DNA of 64,000 nucleotides. It comes from Tritrichomonas musculus. Taxonomy: Eukaryota; Parabasalia; Tritrichomonadida; Tritrichomonadidae. The number at the start of each line of letters is the position of its first letter. Positions within the stretch are counted from its first letter, which is position 1. Positions 27,172 to 38,177 of the stretch are shown here, one piece after another. The position numbers and the translations under genes are program-made. Location of the stretch: NCBI GenBank assembly GCA_039105265.1, contig JAPFFF010000004.1:1426001-1490000 (forward strand). The letters run 5' to 3'. The notes under the pieces were generated by a model that searched no databases, was not told the DNA's origin, and worked only from the letters and a program-made list of their open reading frames with translations.

Positions 27172-27240
27172 AGTGCAAAAAAGTTCTTGACTTTTTTTTC
27201 TATGGTACGATACAAGGTCAATATTGACCTAAACCGCCGC
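27172..27240 (+). repeat. Dispersed repeat, second copy of the 17143 foldback arm
   Basis: AAAAGTGCAAAAAAGTTC, then TACGATACAAGG and TCAATATTGACC, in the same order and spacing as 17141-17205. Confidence 0.75.
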
Positions 27241-27716
27241 GGGCGATTACGATTTCCCAATATAAAACATTTTAGAGGACAATATTTTTAAAAAATAATA
27301 TTCACTTCAAATGATATGTGCAAACAATTAAAAATAGATGCAAATAGCTTATTATCAAATATAAGTATTAATAAGAACTAACCTTTGCTTTTTGTACTGG
27401 GTTTCCCTGTCCAGTGAGGTGAATAGCCATGTTTGACTTTTTGAGGCATTTCTCGTTATTTTGAATGGACAGTAGAGCGTTATAGTCTATTCAAAAAAAT
27501 TGTAAATCTTTGAATTTTTTGTGAAAAAATAGCCAGAAAATTTTGTCGGTTATAATTTAAATTCTATCTATTAGCATCATGTAAAATATGTGTAATCAAT
27601 ATTAAGTGATTATACATTTTTACAAAAGATTCAGCATACAGATAATTAAAAACAAATTTTATGACAAAAAAAAATCTCAAATTAATGATAGAAAAAAAAA
27701 ATCTCTCAAATTATTG

Positions 27717-28447
27717 CAGGGTTGGTCAACGTTGAAAGTTGACTCGTTGAATTATTAACAGTATTGTTCGTTCACACCTCAACGTCAACGGCGTTATGTC
27801 CGTTGACGTCAACGAAAAAAACGATAGTCAACGGAGCTGTGAACGTTGAAAAAACGGTTGAACTCAACGTTGATTGAATTTACTCATTAAAAAATTTAGA
27901 ATTATGGAAAATTTTGAATTAAAAAAAATTAATTTTTCTGTTTATTTGTTATATTAATTTTTTAAATGATTCTTTTTATGAACACCAATTGGTCCAATTG
28001 AATTGGATCAGATAACTTAAATGTATATTACAAAGGATGAATTTTTTTCCCCAAACATTCAATTTTTTTCCAAACATTCAATTTTTTTTCCGAGCACAAA
28101 ATTCAAAATGATGATTATAACCATCTCATAATTGCTAATGATTCTTATATTGCTTTAAAAATAAAAACAGATGATTATAGTTATTTACATGAAAAGATTA
28201 TTGAAATATTAAATGAAATTTAATCATTTATTATATATTTTTTTTTTGTTAAAAATTGATTCAACGAATTGAATCAATCGTTGAATTAATATTAATAACG
28301 GGTAAAAAGTGTCATTTTAAAAGACGATCAAATTCAACGACCATTTATTTGTTGACATTGACGTTGAAAAAACGAAGTGAACGTTGTCAACTATGGCGTT
28401 TTAAACGGTCTCTCATTGATCAATTTCTTCAACGTTGACCAACACTG
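27717..28447. mobile_element. hAT-type non-autonomous element, 731 bp, 8-bp TSD
   Basis: Begins CAGGGTTGGTCAACGTTGAA and ends with the complement TTCAACGTTGACCAACACTG: 20-bp TIRs with one mismatch. The flanking octamer AATTATTG is present at 27709-27716 and 28448-28455. CAnnG termini and 8-bp duplication are hallmarks of hAT elements. Subterminal regions are crowded with CAACGTTGA/GTTGAC words, probably transposase sites. A 43-codon open tail is present inside (28092-28223). Confidence 0.93.
28092..28223 (+). pseudogene. Short coding relic inside the 731-bp element
   Basis: 43 codons (EHKIQNDDYNHLIIANDSYIALKIKTDDYSYLHEKIIEILNEI in parts: acidic, helix-ending) followed by TAA. No start codon is paired with it. 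It could be the last piece of the transposase of an autonomous relative left by internal deletion, or captured host sequence. Confidence 0.3.
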
Positions 28448-28617
28448 AATTATTGTGAGAAGGAAAAAAAAACCTTTTAATTCAATAAAAGAAATTGAAT
28501 CTAATAGATTTTAATTTACTGAAAGTTTCTCATTTCGATTAAATAGATGAAGCATTTATTTGCAAACGAGCCTCCATTGTCTCGTATTTAAAATTAATTC
28601 CGTGTTTGCCAGTAATA

Positions 28618-30397
28618 ACGTTCTTTTAACGGTCTGATAGTATAATAATGGTCTGATAGTATAAATAAAAAGCTCTCAAAATAATTAAAAATGTATAAAA
28701 TAAACCATTGAAATCATTTTTACTATCATATAAGATTTCAAAGAAATCCTTTTAATTTTTGTGAAGAATGGTCATTGTTCTTCATTTTTTACAATGGAGT
28801 TTATTGCCACAGAAGATCTTTCAGAGCATCAAATATTTATTTTAGAAAAGAGACTTGAGAAAAAGACTTATAAGCAAATTTCAGGACAGTTTTATACAGA
28901 ATTTCAAATTCAACTTTTTGATTGTAAGTTATCAACAGCAATTAAAAGAGCTGCTCTTGGCTATAAATGGTCACCTGGAATGAAAGGTGGCCAAGATCCT
29001 TACTTGTGTTCACGTGACATGGAAGAACTTAGAGATGCTGTCCAAGATGCAATGGCTCTTGGAGAACCGATGGATTGTGCCGAAGTCCTCGATGAAGCAA
29101 GCCGCTTAAAGATGAGTCGCGTTCAAAATGCCATAGAGTTTCTGAGAATAACAAATTCTCAAAAACATGAAAATACAATTGATCAAATGTTATTGCAACC
29201 TCCTTCGCGGCAATGGATCAACAATGTTCTTGACCAACTCGAATCTCACATCATTAACCGTCGCTTAATTGATCCAAAACGATTAGATAGTTGCTCATTT
29301 TCAGTTATCAATAACTATTTTGATAATTTTAGTCAGTTTTTAGCATCTTTTAAATGGTTTTTCATATTTGGAGCTGATGAAACAATGATAGAGCCGTTGC
29401 CAAAAAAAAAATACGTTGTACCAAATAATATTAAAAGTGTTTTACTAGATGATTATCCAGATATGAAACATGTTACAAGTATGATGTGCCATGGAATAAA
29501 TGGCATTTCTCTCCCTCCATTTATAATATTAACAGAGACAAAAAAAATTCCAAACGAACTCAAAGAATTTTGTGAGACTAATCAAATTTATTTGGCATCT
29601 AGTTCAAACGGATACATGACTAGAGACCTTTTTTTGATTTGGACTTTCCATTTTATTAATTTTATTCAAACATATAGATCACGATTTTCAGAGGATTATC
29701 AAAAATTACCAGTTTTATTGATTTTAGACGGCCATACAAGTCGTGAAAATCCTATGGCATTAGAACTTTTTAGGAGATTTAATATTTTTGTTTTAATAAT
29801 CCCAGCCCATACATCACACATTCTTCAAATGTTTGATGTTGGGCTTGGATTTCCATTTAAAAAAGCTTACACACAGAATTTTGATAACTATTTTTCAGAA
29901 ATTAATATTGATGACGAAATTTCTTCAAAAGCAGCCAAAATAAGATTAGCTGTTGTTAAATCTATTATAACTGCATGGAAACAAGCATCAGCATTATCTC
30001 TTACAGAAACTGCAGCGAGAAAGACTGGTACATATCCAGTAAGCAAAGATGAAGTTCTCAAGTCAGTTTTTGTGCACGATCTCACACCAGCAGAACAGAA
30101 AAGATACGATGAAAGGCAAGCGAGAAACAAAAATAGAATAAATATATCATCTCAAATAATTACTACAGAAGAAAAGATAAACGAGTTGTCAGAGAGGATT
30201 AAAGTAGTAAACAAATTTAGTTATTTATGCAATATTGATTCTATAGATGAAAAAAGCTATACAGAATTAATTCAAGATATATTATCAACCGAACATAATG
30301 ATACAAGGTTACTGACTGAAATACCTAAAGTACCGATTGATTATTATACATTTTAAATATATTAAAATACTTAATTTCTCTTTTATTTAGTTTTTAT

Positions 30398-30428
<31 letters not shown>

Positions 30429-30788
30429 GATTTGTTTTAAAGTTTTAAATTTGTGTATGATATTCGTTATTTTTGTATTTTACATCATATTTCTCGTAAA
30501 ATGTTTTTTTTTTTATCGATAAGCATTTAATTTTAAAAATTTGTTTCTTTTTTTTTTTGAATTCGGTTTGTATTTTTGATTGCTAATCAGAATTCATTGA
30601 AGTTGTTGATGCATGAGGTTCTATTATAAAGATTGCATAAAAATAAAAATCATAAATTTTAATTTAAAAAGTTACAGCCATTTTCTTTTTAATTTTTCAA
30701 AGAAAATTAAAATAATATCTCAATTTTTCAATGGAAAATTTACTTACTATCAGACCATTTAAAAACAACCAGTCCATTTAAATTACGT
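28618..30788 (+). mobile_element. Complete-looking pogo-like (Tc1/mariner superfamily) transposon, 2,171 bp
   Basis: Starts ACGTTCTTTTAACGGTCTG and ends CAGTCCATTTAAATTACGT, each flanked by TA (28616-28617 and 30789-30790). The inverted ends stay aligned for about 48 bp at about 70% identity, with a second GGTCTGATAGTA box at the same distance (left near 28649, right near 30747). An intact transposase gene lies between. TA duplication and DDxD transposase fit the pogo branch. Confidence 0.88.
28794..30356 (+). CDS. Pogo-like DDxD transposase
   Basis: 520 residues from the ATG at 28794; the frame is open 11 codons further up but only from a GTG, and TTCATTTTTTACA before the ATG is an initiator match. 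The N-terminal half has helix-turn-helix-like DNA-binding helices (LSEHQIFILEKRLEKKTYKQI, then STAIKRAALGYKWSPG). Catalytic core: D195 in FGADET, D312 in LILDGHTS and D348 in LQMFDVG, the last two 35 residues apart. PAHTSHILQMFD is the diagnostic block of pogo/jerky/tigger DDE_1 enzymes. The frame is intact, so this copy could be active. Confidence 0.9.
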   Translation: MEFIATEDLSEHQIFILEKRLEKKTYKQISGQFYTEFQIQLFDCKLSTAIKRAALGYKWSPGMKGGQDPYLCSRDMEELRDAVQDAMALGEPMDCAEVLDEASRLKMSRVQNAIEFLRITNSQKHENTIDQMLLQPPSRQWINNVLDQLESHIINRRLIDPKRLDSCSFSVINNYFDNFSQFLASFKWFFIFGADETMIEPLPKKKYVVPNNIKSVLLDDYPDMKHVTSMMCHGINGISLPPFIILTETKKIPNELKEFCETNQIYLASSSNGYMTRDLFLIWTFHFINFIQTYRSRFSEDYQKLPVLLILDGHTSRENPMALELFRRFNIFVLIIPAHTSHILQMFDVGLGFPFKKAYTQNFDNYFSEINIDDEISSKAAKIRLAVVKSIITAWKQASALSLTETAARKTGTYPVSKDEVLKSVFVHDLTPAEQKRYDERQARNKNRINISSQIITTEEKINELSERIKVVNKFSYLCNIDSIDEKSYTELIQDILSTEHNDTRLLTEIPKVPIDYYTF

Positions 30789-30876
30789 TATTTCTTTGTT
30801 ATGATATGAATCTCTCACAGTTGGCTTCAGATGAACCTATCGAAACAATTCGTATTACCATTTCCCCAATATTATC

Positions 30877-32850
30877 CCATTCAGGGTAGGTGATAATTTG
30901 CTTCCATTAATTATTCGGATCAAACTTTTTCATATCATAATTAAAAGGTAAATGTGTTGTTTTTTCAAGCGCCCATTTGTCTATTAGTTCATGATAATTT
31001 TCTTTTGAGTATTCAATTTGCAAGTCAGAGGCAAGTTCGCTTACAAATTTTTTTGCAATAACATTCATATGATTAAATAAGTTAATTTGCAAAAACAAAT
31101 TGAAATCTTGTATTGAGAGCTTTAAATAAATTTTCTTGAATGTTTTAGAAATTTCAGAATCGTCTTCTTTTATATCTTCATTGGGATCAATAAGTTGTGC
31201 TTCAACACTTTGATTCTCTAAATTATTAATAGCAACTTCTAAGAAGATCTCCATGATCTTTATAAATGACAACAGGAAATCCTAATAAAACAGGATAGTC
31301 ACGATAGCCTTCATTTTTGATATAACCAGAAACAGATATCTTATTAAGAGACCGGAAATGATCTCTTCCTGCTTGCAAAAAAAGTATGTGGCGATCATTA
31401 AATCAAAATTATTGCTTTTGATACGAGCGATTAAATTAATATATATTTCTTTGAAAAGGTCCTAGATCAAATCATATTTTTCATTCTTCATATAAACAAG
31501 AACTTCTTTTAAGTATTTTCCTACTGAGCATATTGAAACATTGGATTCCATTTTATCAACGAACCTTCTTAATGGAAGAATTAAATTGAACAATTGTTTA
31601 AATTCATTTAAACTGATTTGCATTTCATTATCTAGCAGAATAAGATTAATTTCATCTTCATTATCAATGATAAATTCTTGAACATTATATACATAGAGCT
31701 ATCTAGTTTCAACAATGCTAGGGCAAGTTTTACCAATGAATTGTGTTGAATCGGTTTTTCTTAATAAAGATACTATGTTTTTTATTTCATTAATCAGTTT
31801 TTGTAAATGTGAGTTTCTTTTAAGTGAAGTAGTAAAAACCATGTTCATGCAGTGACAAAAGCAATGAACAATCTGTATTCCTTTTATTCTAGGATCCGTA
31901 GTAGTTGTTTTAATAATTCAATTCCTTTGGTCTGAGCTCTGAGATTATCAATTATAATTGAACATATTATTATGTTCTTGTCTAAAATTCGAGAAACAAA
32001 TTCTGATGTCCATTCAAAATAATCTAAATGGTCAAAATGATTATTTTGGACTAATTTGTATAAAAATTGATGAATTTCTCTTTCTTCAGTTAAAGATATA
32101 ATGCAATGTATTATATTTAACTTGCTCACTGTACCTGAGTCAATTTCAAAATTAACATATTTATTTTGGAATGCATCAAGTGCTTTATCTTGAATTTCTT
32201 TAGATACAATGAGCAAGTAGTCTCTAAACGTGTTTTTATTTTCCATTTTAAAAATGTCTTTAGCATTTAATGAGTAGTCCGGAAAATTTTTTTTGCAGTT
32301 GAATTCCAATTTCTAATAAAAACTTAATAAACGATGCCATGTTATTTGAAATTGCCTTTTTAGCCGATATATTGAGAGATCCAGCGAGAATTGTTAATGC
32401 TCTCATAATTGAATAATGTACTTGGTCAATGTTTTCTATTTTATTGTTTATAAGTAGTTTTTCTGGAAAATCATTATCCAAAAATCGAGGTATATTGAAA
32501 CAATGACGGACTTTTTGAATGTGTTCTGCCAATTATTATCGTCTACCTCGAAAACTACATCTTCGTAATTCCATACTGCAACATCTTCCTAATTTTGTTC
32601 ATCTATACTGTTTGTGTGAATCAGTTTGACTTTCTTTTTCAGTGCAACCATGAGGAAGTGGACTAGCTTTTTTGCAATTCATATTATCTGGCATGAATAT
32701 TTAATTTTTTTCTTTCAAACATTTGAGTCTTTTTGATCGCCACACGGTTTTATTGATTACTTGATGTAAAGCTTTCAAATAACAGTTATTACAACTTTTT
32801 TGCCCAAAATGGCACTTTTCATTGTGATAGGCGAATTTTTAGCTTTTTCG
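30877..32850 (-). pseudogene. Decayed hAT-type transposase gene
   Basis: Minus-strand coding remains cover about 1.9 kb in three open pieces (30907-31272, 31884-32309, 32260-32532) and linking segments interrupted by several stops and shifts. Reading down the gene: a Cys-rich N-terminal finger-like part (KCHFGQKSCNNCYLKAL) near 32760-32820, CSIIIDNLRAQTKGIELL near 31905-31960, VHCFCHCMNM near 31835-31870, and ETR followed by LYVYNV, where hAT enzymes have TRW. This order (DN...H-x-x-N...TRW) is that of hAT/DUF659 transposases. A CAGGGTAGG word at 30877 may be one terminus; the partner end was not found. It lies 89 bp beyond the pogo-like element. Confidence 0.6.
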
Positions 32851-33159
32851 ATTAAAGTAAAACTTTTTTTCTTTTTTATATAGATAGCCATTTATTGCCC
32901 TTGGAAATTGCAATTTCTGTGGCAAGGCGCCCCAATTATTTTTATCTCAAATAAACCGAAAAATTTTCTTGATAATTTTTCATATTTTTTCTTTGTCTTT
33001 GAAAAAATGTAACTCTTTTCTTTTGATTTATAAAATGTAACTCTTTTTCTATGAAAATATATTATAATAGAAAAAAGAAAAAAACTTCATGAAAGTAATA
33101 AGATGCATGGTTATTTAATTATATTATAATTCATGGATAGAATTAAAAAAAATTCCTTT
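32851..33159. other. Intergenic, nothing seen
   Basis: AT-rich spacer between the decayed transposase and the next gene. Confidence 0.5.
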
Positions 33160-33846
33160 CTAATTGAATTTTTCATATTGGCATTTACTTCTATTTTTAA
33201 ATTTGTGGGAATCCTTTGATTTCAAAAATCTGAATTCAGATTCTGCGGATTTTAGATTACTTTTGCTATTCTGGCTTCTTACTTTAGCTGTTCTTTGTTT
33301 AGTATTTATATATGGATCACATAACGATAATTGAATTTCCATCTTTCCAATTTCTTCTCTTTTAATAGTGTTATGGCCAGAAATCTGATGATTATTAACA
33401 AATCCTTTTTCTTGTGCTATATAAAACTCCTTTTTTTGATTTTTAGATGTTTTGTAGATCTTTATCTTCTTAATATTATCATAAATAGTAAGATTCTGCT
33501 GATCTTTTGTAACTTTTGGAAGGTCATGCGGAAGTAAACGGGATATTCCAATTTTCTTTTTAATTTGCAGTTTATCTTTAATTTTAATTGAAAACATTAT
33601 CAATTCTGTTTGCTCATTTATAATTTTTTTAGTTTGCTCAGTGGGTATCTTAACATTAATGACAAGAATGCGATTCAAATTCTTTAATTTATCAGCAGAA
33701 ACTGAAAAAGAATCTTTAAAATTTTCGGGACGTGTTGATACATCCACTATAACTTCGTTTCCTTTTAGTAGTTCTGGATCTATGTTTATTCCAATTAAAT
33801 GAATATTCAATGAATATTCTTTAATTTGTTCTGACACACTATTCAT
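33160..33846 (-). CDS. Hypothetical protein, beta-rich N-terminus, basic tail
   Basis: 228 residues; ATG complementary to 33844-33846 with sense TTTCATTTTC directly before it. The first 185 residues alternate short hydrophobic strands (YSLNIHLIGINI, ILVINVKI, ELIMFSIKIKDKLQI, KMEIQLSLCDPY), a pattern seen in C2-like beta sandwiches such as the axonemal C2 proteins, but no calcium-binding Asp loops are present. The last 40 residues are basic and Ser/Lys-rich. No signal peptide or membrane segment. Family not recognised. It stands alone between transposon relics and the karyopherin gene. Confidence 0.65.
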   Translation of the reverse strand: MNSVSEQIKEYSLNIHLIGINIDPELLKGNEVIVDVSTRPENFKDSFSVSADKLKNLNRILVINVKIPTEQTKKIINEQTELIMFSIKIKDKLQIKKKIGISRLLPHDLPKVTKDQQNLTIYDNIKKIKIYKTSKNQKKEFYIAQEKGFVNNHQISGHNTIKREEIGKMEIQLSLCDPYINTKQRTAKVRSQNSKSNLKSAESEFRFLKSKDSHKFKNRSKCQYEKFN

Positions 33847-34610
33847 GAAAATGAAATGGATTTATTCATTAAATTTTATTTCACTTTTTTCTATGAGTTT
33901 TTTTGTGAGCTTTGAATTTCTTATCATTTTCAAATTTATTTTCCAGACTGATTTATTATTTTTTTTATTTTTTTAAAGGTTGGCATCATTTAATATATTC
34001 TTTTTGTGACATTACACCTCTTATTAGTAAAATTTATTAATAAGAAAGAATAAAAATGATATAATGTTTTTGAAAAGCATTAATAAAATTTCAATTCACC
34101 ATTTGAAAAAGATTTTTACTTTTAAACTCAATTCAATCTTTGATATATCTCAATTAATATTGAACAAAAAGTTAATTTTATTATAACTATTACTTTTGTA
34201 TTATATTAAATATCAATGAAATCAAAAGAATAATATATAAATATTTGTTTAATAAGATCTTTTATTTAAAAATTGAAAGAAACCCGAAAAAGAAGTTTTA
34301 TTCATAAGGACGAATTTCTTATTATTGAATAAATCTTTTATGAATAGAAATAAAACTGCCTCCATTCTTCTCAGCCATAATAAAACTCAATGTTACACTA
34401 GACTCTTATTTTATATTTATTAAATAGTTGAAAAATAATCTCAATGTAATTATTTATAAAAGAATCAATAATATTTAAAGATTTCTCTGATTCATTTTAA
34501 GATATAATCATTTTATCATATTGAGAGTTATTATAATATTCAAAATCTGAACGTTTAATAAAAAGGATGACGATCATTTCCTTATCAAATTGATCTATTA
34601 TATTTTCAAA
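33847..34610. other. Divergent intergenic region
   Basis: 760 bp of AT-rich DNA between divergent genes; only promoter-like words at both ends were found. Confidence 0.55.
34549..34580 (+). promoter_or_regulatory. GAACGTTTAATA box plus TCATTT initiator
   Basis: GAACGTTTAATA at 34549 and ATCATTTCC at 34573, about 37 bp before the ATG at 34611. Confidence 0.5.
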
Positions 34611-37600
34611 ATGGATATACAAAATTTTCATTCACTCCTTGAAGCAATCAATTCTAGCGCAGTTAAAGAGGCTGAAGCTGAATTTAATAATCTAATTCAG
34701 AACGATCCTGCTCTTCTTTTACAACTTTTAGTTAATTCAATTCAAACATTTCAAGATAAAACAGTTAATTTTGCCATTACCCTCCTTGGGAGAACTGCAA
34801 CTTTGATAGGTCCAAATCTTATCAACATAGGCAATGATGAATTTCATAATTCTTTTCAAAGTTCGTTATTATCTCTTATACAATCACATATCAACGACTT
34901 TAATCTAGTACCATCTCTTTCAAATGCAATTTCTACTTTTGCAGCAATATACCAATTACAACAACGATGGCCAACTTTTTGCGTGTCACTTCTTCAATTT
35001 ATATATCAACCAGATCAAGGATTAGTAACTCCATCTCCAAACTCTCCTCTTTCATCATTTATAGCAACAGAAATCATATACCATTGCATTAATAATGATA
35101 TTATTGAACTGAACCAAGAAATTATTCAATACATAATAACAGTTATTCAAGCAGTTTTTCAAAATGTTTCTACAGTAGAAAGTCATCAATTGGTGTCTAC
35201 CGTTAAACTTGCTCTTTACAGCTATTTAAAAGTTCAAATTGACGAGCTTTCTGCATTATCAATGCCAATTGTCAAAATCATACCAACTCTACCACCCAAT
35301 TCAATAGATGATTACTTACGAGCCATTTCACTATTTTCAGATTTGAACACTACATTTTTTGCACCAGCAATTGGCGATCTTATGAATACTTTACTTCAAA
35401 TACTTAATGAATCCCAAGATATTAATCTTTCACGAAACATCAGTTGCATTAACATACTAACACAAGTTATATGCAATGACAAATACTTTGAAACAATCGA
35501 ACCCAAGTCATTTGATTTTTATCAGATGTTTTTAATGATTCTAAGTCGTTCACCATTCAATTTAGATCCAGAAGAGGGTCTTGACCGTTCAAATATCATG
35601 ATGGTAACAGAAGATGCAATTGAATCTTTATCAAATTATTTTGCAGAAGCAAACACGGACCTTCATTCAAATGTTTGGGATCTTTTTAATGAATGCTTGA
35701 GTAACAATGACATAAATCATGTAATTGCCAATTTGATTGGTTTTTCTAAAGCAGTAAGTGGATGTGCTTCAATTTTTTCAACTGCCATTATTAACGAGGC
35801 TGGCGATGATGTTGATTTAAAATCAAATCCAGACTTTTTAAACGTTTACAAAACAACCATTTTAAATGAAGATCCCAAAATGAGATGCATTGGCATTGAA
35901 TCTTTAACCACAGTCATGAGATCATTCGGCGAATATCTTCGAAACTTTGGTGGCAATGAAATCATTCCAATTATTGCCGAAGCCATTTCAAAAGAACCAC
36001 TTCAAATCATTTTAACAGAACTTCTTAAATCGTTGAAGATTTATTTGACTTGCTTTTGTGATTATACTCCAATGTGCCCTGCAATAATGAATCTCTTAGG
36101 TGCTCGTTTCCCACAAATGAATGAGAAACAACAAATCCGAGCAATGAAGTGCTATTATCAAATATCAATTATAATGAATAATGAATTTGTTCAGTTTATG
36201 CCACCTATTTTTGCTTTTATGCAGCAACTTTTAAGCAATTATCGCGTGGAAGATGATTTTCCTGTAAATTTGTTTTTCACCTGTATGAAATTGGCTCCAA
36301 TGTTTACATGCATTCCAGATGAAGAATTCTTATCATTGTCTCAGTCCATTTTGAGGTTTGTTTCTTCAATCACCGACTTTTCAATTTTCTCAAGTAAACA
36401 AATGGACTCAATGAATGAAGCAATATGCGCAATACTTAAAAGAAATCCACAACAGTTCCTTCCATATGCTGCAAAAATAGTCAATATGATCTTTGATATG
36501 GCTATGAAAGATATTGAATTTGAGAGTATCCCAGCCAATTCAAATGACATTAATTACAGTGATGAAACAATAGCTGTATTTAATGAAAAGACAAATACAA
36601 TCAATATCTATTCTAATTCATCAATTAATTCTCTCTGTGAAACAATCTTTACATTAAATGATCTTCTCACAAAAGTTAACGAAATCATCAAATTAAATGG
36701 ATTTGCTCAAAATATAATAAATGCAATTAGAAAGACATTCATTCAAGGATACATATCAAAGCGCATTTTAACTCAAACTTTTTCATTGGTTTACAGTTTC
36801 TTCTTAGCAGCAAAAAAGAACGGAATGCTGCAACTTCTTTTCACTGCTGAACAACCAGCAGCAGGACAGCCACAAGTAGGGAAGCCAGTCGCTTCTCAAA
36901 TATATTTGCAACAAATTACAGTAACAAAGCAAATAATAGACAGCGTTAAAGACTTCCAAGGGTTCATTGAAAGTGAGAAATTCCTTAAAAATCTATTGAA
37001 ATCTTTCATTTATTTCTGCAAAGCATTTCAAAAAGTTCAAGATGAAAGCCAGAATCAAATGTTCATTGAAATCTTAAACAATACTATTTTATTATTAGTT
37101 GGTGTTTATCAAAAATCACTCTTCATTCGCTTGAATACTGTTCGTGTTGCTTTATATTCAGATGAAATGTTGGATACTGCTTCAATTGACAAGATAGTTG
37201 GATCATTTTTCGGTGCTATCTTTTTATTGATGTCTCCGTTGATATCTCCAGGAATTTTACAATTTCTTTGCACAACATTTGATATCCAATCTCAACAACA
37301 GAAAGAAAATAATAATAATGGAATATTCATATCAACCATTGTTTTTGATTTTTGGAGGTTTTATGTTTTACTTTGCCCAGGATGTTCACGTGAACAAGGA
37401 ATTCAAATCATTTCCCTTATCCGTGATCTAATAGCAAATAACGCACTTGAATTATCTGTTGGCCAATATGCACTTTCAACTATGATGAAATCTGTTGTTG
37501 GAATCACGAGAAAGCCAGCAAATGGAAATGTTACAAACAACAGTTATGGCTATGACGAACTTTTAGAATCTACACTACAATTTTTAGCAAATTTCTTCGA

Positions 37601-38177
37601 ACCGAACCAAAAAAGCCATATCACCCTTTATGGATCTTATGCTAATAAAGAAATTCTCATTATGGCACAAAAATTGGTAGAAAATCAATTCGATCCTTCA
37701 TCTTGTCTTCAAGTTTTGATTAATTTAATGCCAATTGATTGTATATTGGATGATTTTACATATTCTGACTACGATGGCGATGACATTCTCCTTGATGACT
37801 TGCTGTCCACCATGAATATGAGATGTGCAGAAGATTTGATTAAACTAACACAAAATCCAAACATTCAAATTTTGCATAGCTTTCCAGCATTATGTACAAT
37901 GATCGCAATGGCTGTTCTTTTGCATAAAAATATTAAGTCTACATATAAAGTAATGAAGAATCATATATCTATACCTCTTTATCTACCTGCTCTTTCAAAT
38001 AGGTGCTCTACTTACAAACAGATGATGACTACGCTTTCTTCATTTGTTGCTTCTGTTATGAATAACCAGGAAACAGGAATGCAAATTATGGCGAGTATCG
38101 ATCAAATTTATTCGAATAATCATTTTGTTGAAAATATTTCAAAATTAATTAAATTGTTATTGGCTTCACAGAAATAA
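34611..38177 (+). CDS. Importin-beta family karyopherin (IPO5/IPO4-like)
   Basis: 1,188 residues from the ATG at 34611 (an upstream open stretch has only TTG). The N-terminus, FHSLLEAINSSAVKEAEAEFNNLIQNDPALLLQLLVNSI...NFAITLLGRT, is the canonical first HEAT repeats of karyopherins (segment count, residues skipped, then AA-x-LL-R). The remainder is helical HEAT repeats throughout, with an acidic stretch near residue 1065 (DDFTYSDYDGDDILLDD) resembling the acidic loops of IPO5-type importins. Length matches IPO4/IPO5/Kap123 (about 1,080-1,115) and is slightly longer. It would carry cargo through nuclear pores with Ran. Which paralogue cannot be told from motifs. Confidence 0.75.
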   Translation: MDIQNFHSLLEAINSSAVKEAEAEFNNLIQNDPALLLQLLVNSIQTFQDKTVNFAITLLGRTATLIGPNLINIGNDEFHNSFQSSLLSLIQSHINDFNLVPSLSNAISTFAAIYQLQQRWPTFCVSLLQFIYQPDQGLVTPSPNSPLSSFIATEIIYHCINNDIIELNQEIIQYIITVIQAVFQNVSTVESHQLVSTVKLALYSYLKVQIDELSALSMPIVKIIPTLPPNSIDDYLRAISLFSDLNTTFFAPAIGDLMNTLLQILNESQDINLSRNISCINILTQVICNDKYFETIEPKSFDFYQMFLMILSRSPFNLDPEEGLDRSNIMMVTEDAIESLSNYFAEANTDLHSNVWDLFNECLSNNDINHVIANLIGFSKAVSGCASIFSTAIINEAGDDVDLKSNPDFLNVYKTTILNEDPKMRCIGIESLTTVMRSFGEYLRNFGGNEIIPIIAEAISKEPLQIILTELLKSLKIYLTCFCDYTPMCPAIMNLLGARFPQMNEKQQIRAMKCYYQISIIMNNEFVQFMPPIFAFMQQLLSNYRVEDDFPVNLFFTCMKLAPMFTCIPDEEFLSLSQSILRFVSSITDFSIFSSKQMDSMNEAICAILKRNPQQFLPYAAKIVNMIFDMAMKDIEFESIPANSNDINYSDETIAVFNEKTNTINIYSNSSINSLCETIFTLNDLLTKVNEIIKLNGFAQNIINAIRKTFIQGYISKRILTQTFSLVYSFFLAAKKNGMLQLLFTAEQPAAGQPQVGKPVASQIYLQQITVTKQIIDSVKDFQGFIESEKFLKNLLKSFIYFCKAFQKVQDESQNQMFIEILNNTILLLVGVYQKSLFIRLNTVRVALYSDEMLDTASIDKIVGSFFGAIFLLMSPLISPGILQFLCTTFDIQSQQQKENNNNGIFISTIVFDFWRFYVLLCPGCSREQGIQIISLIRDLIANNALELSVGQYALSTMMKSVVGITRKPANGNVTNNSYGYDELLESTLQFLANFFEPNQKSHITLYGSYANKEILIMAQKLVENQFDPSSCLQVLINLMPIDCILDDFTYSDYDGDDILLDDLLSTMNMRCAEDLIKLTQNPNIQILHSFPALCTMIAMAVLLHKNIKSTYKVMKNHISIPLYLPALSNRCSTYKQMMTTLSSFVASVMNNQETGMQIMASIDQIYSNNHFVENISKLIKLLLASQK

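Larger units (their letters stand above)
26223..27708. other. Repeat-rich intergenic region
   Basis: No intact gene. Contains a short hairpin (26371-26413), a TIR-bounded module with a recombinase relic (26421-26912), a copy of the TCAATATTGACC repeat (27172-27240) and, near 27396-27420, an ACTGG...CCAGT stem. Confidence 0.55.

Noticed and set aside
27022-27291. 89-codon frame overlapping the TCAATATTGACC repeat
   Set aside because: Lies in a repeat family also present at 17143 where it is not open; no protein-like pattern.
33331-33537. Plus-strand frame across the 228-aa gene
   Set aside because: Antisense shadow.
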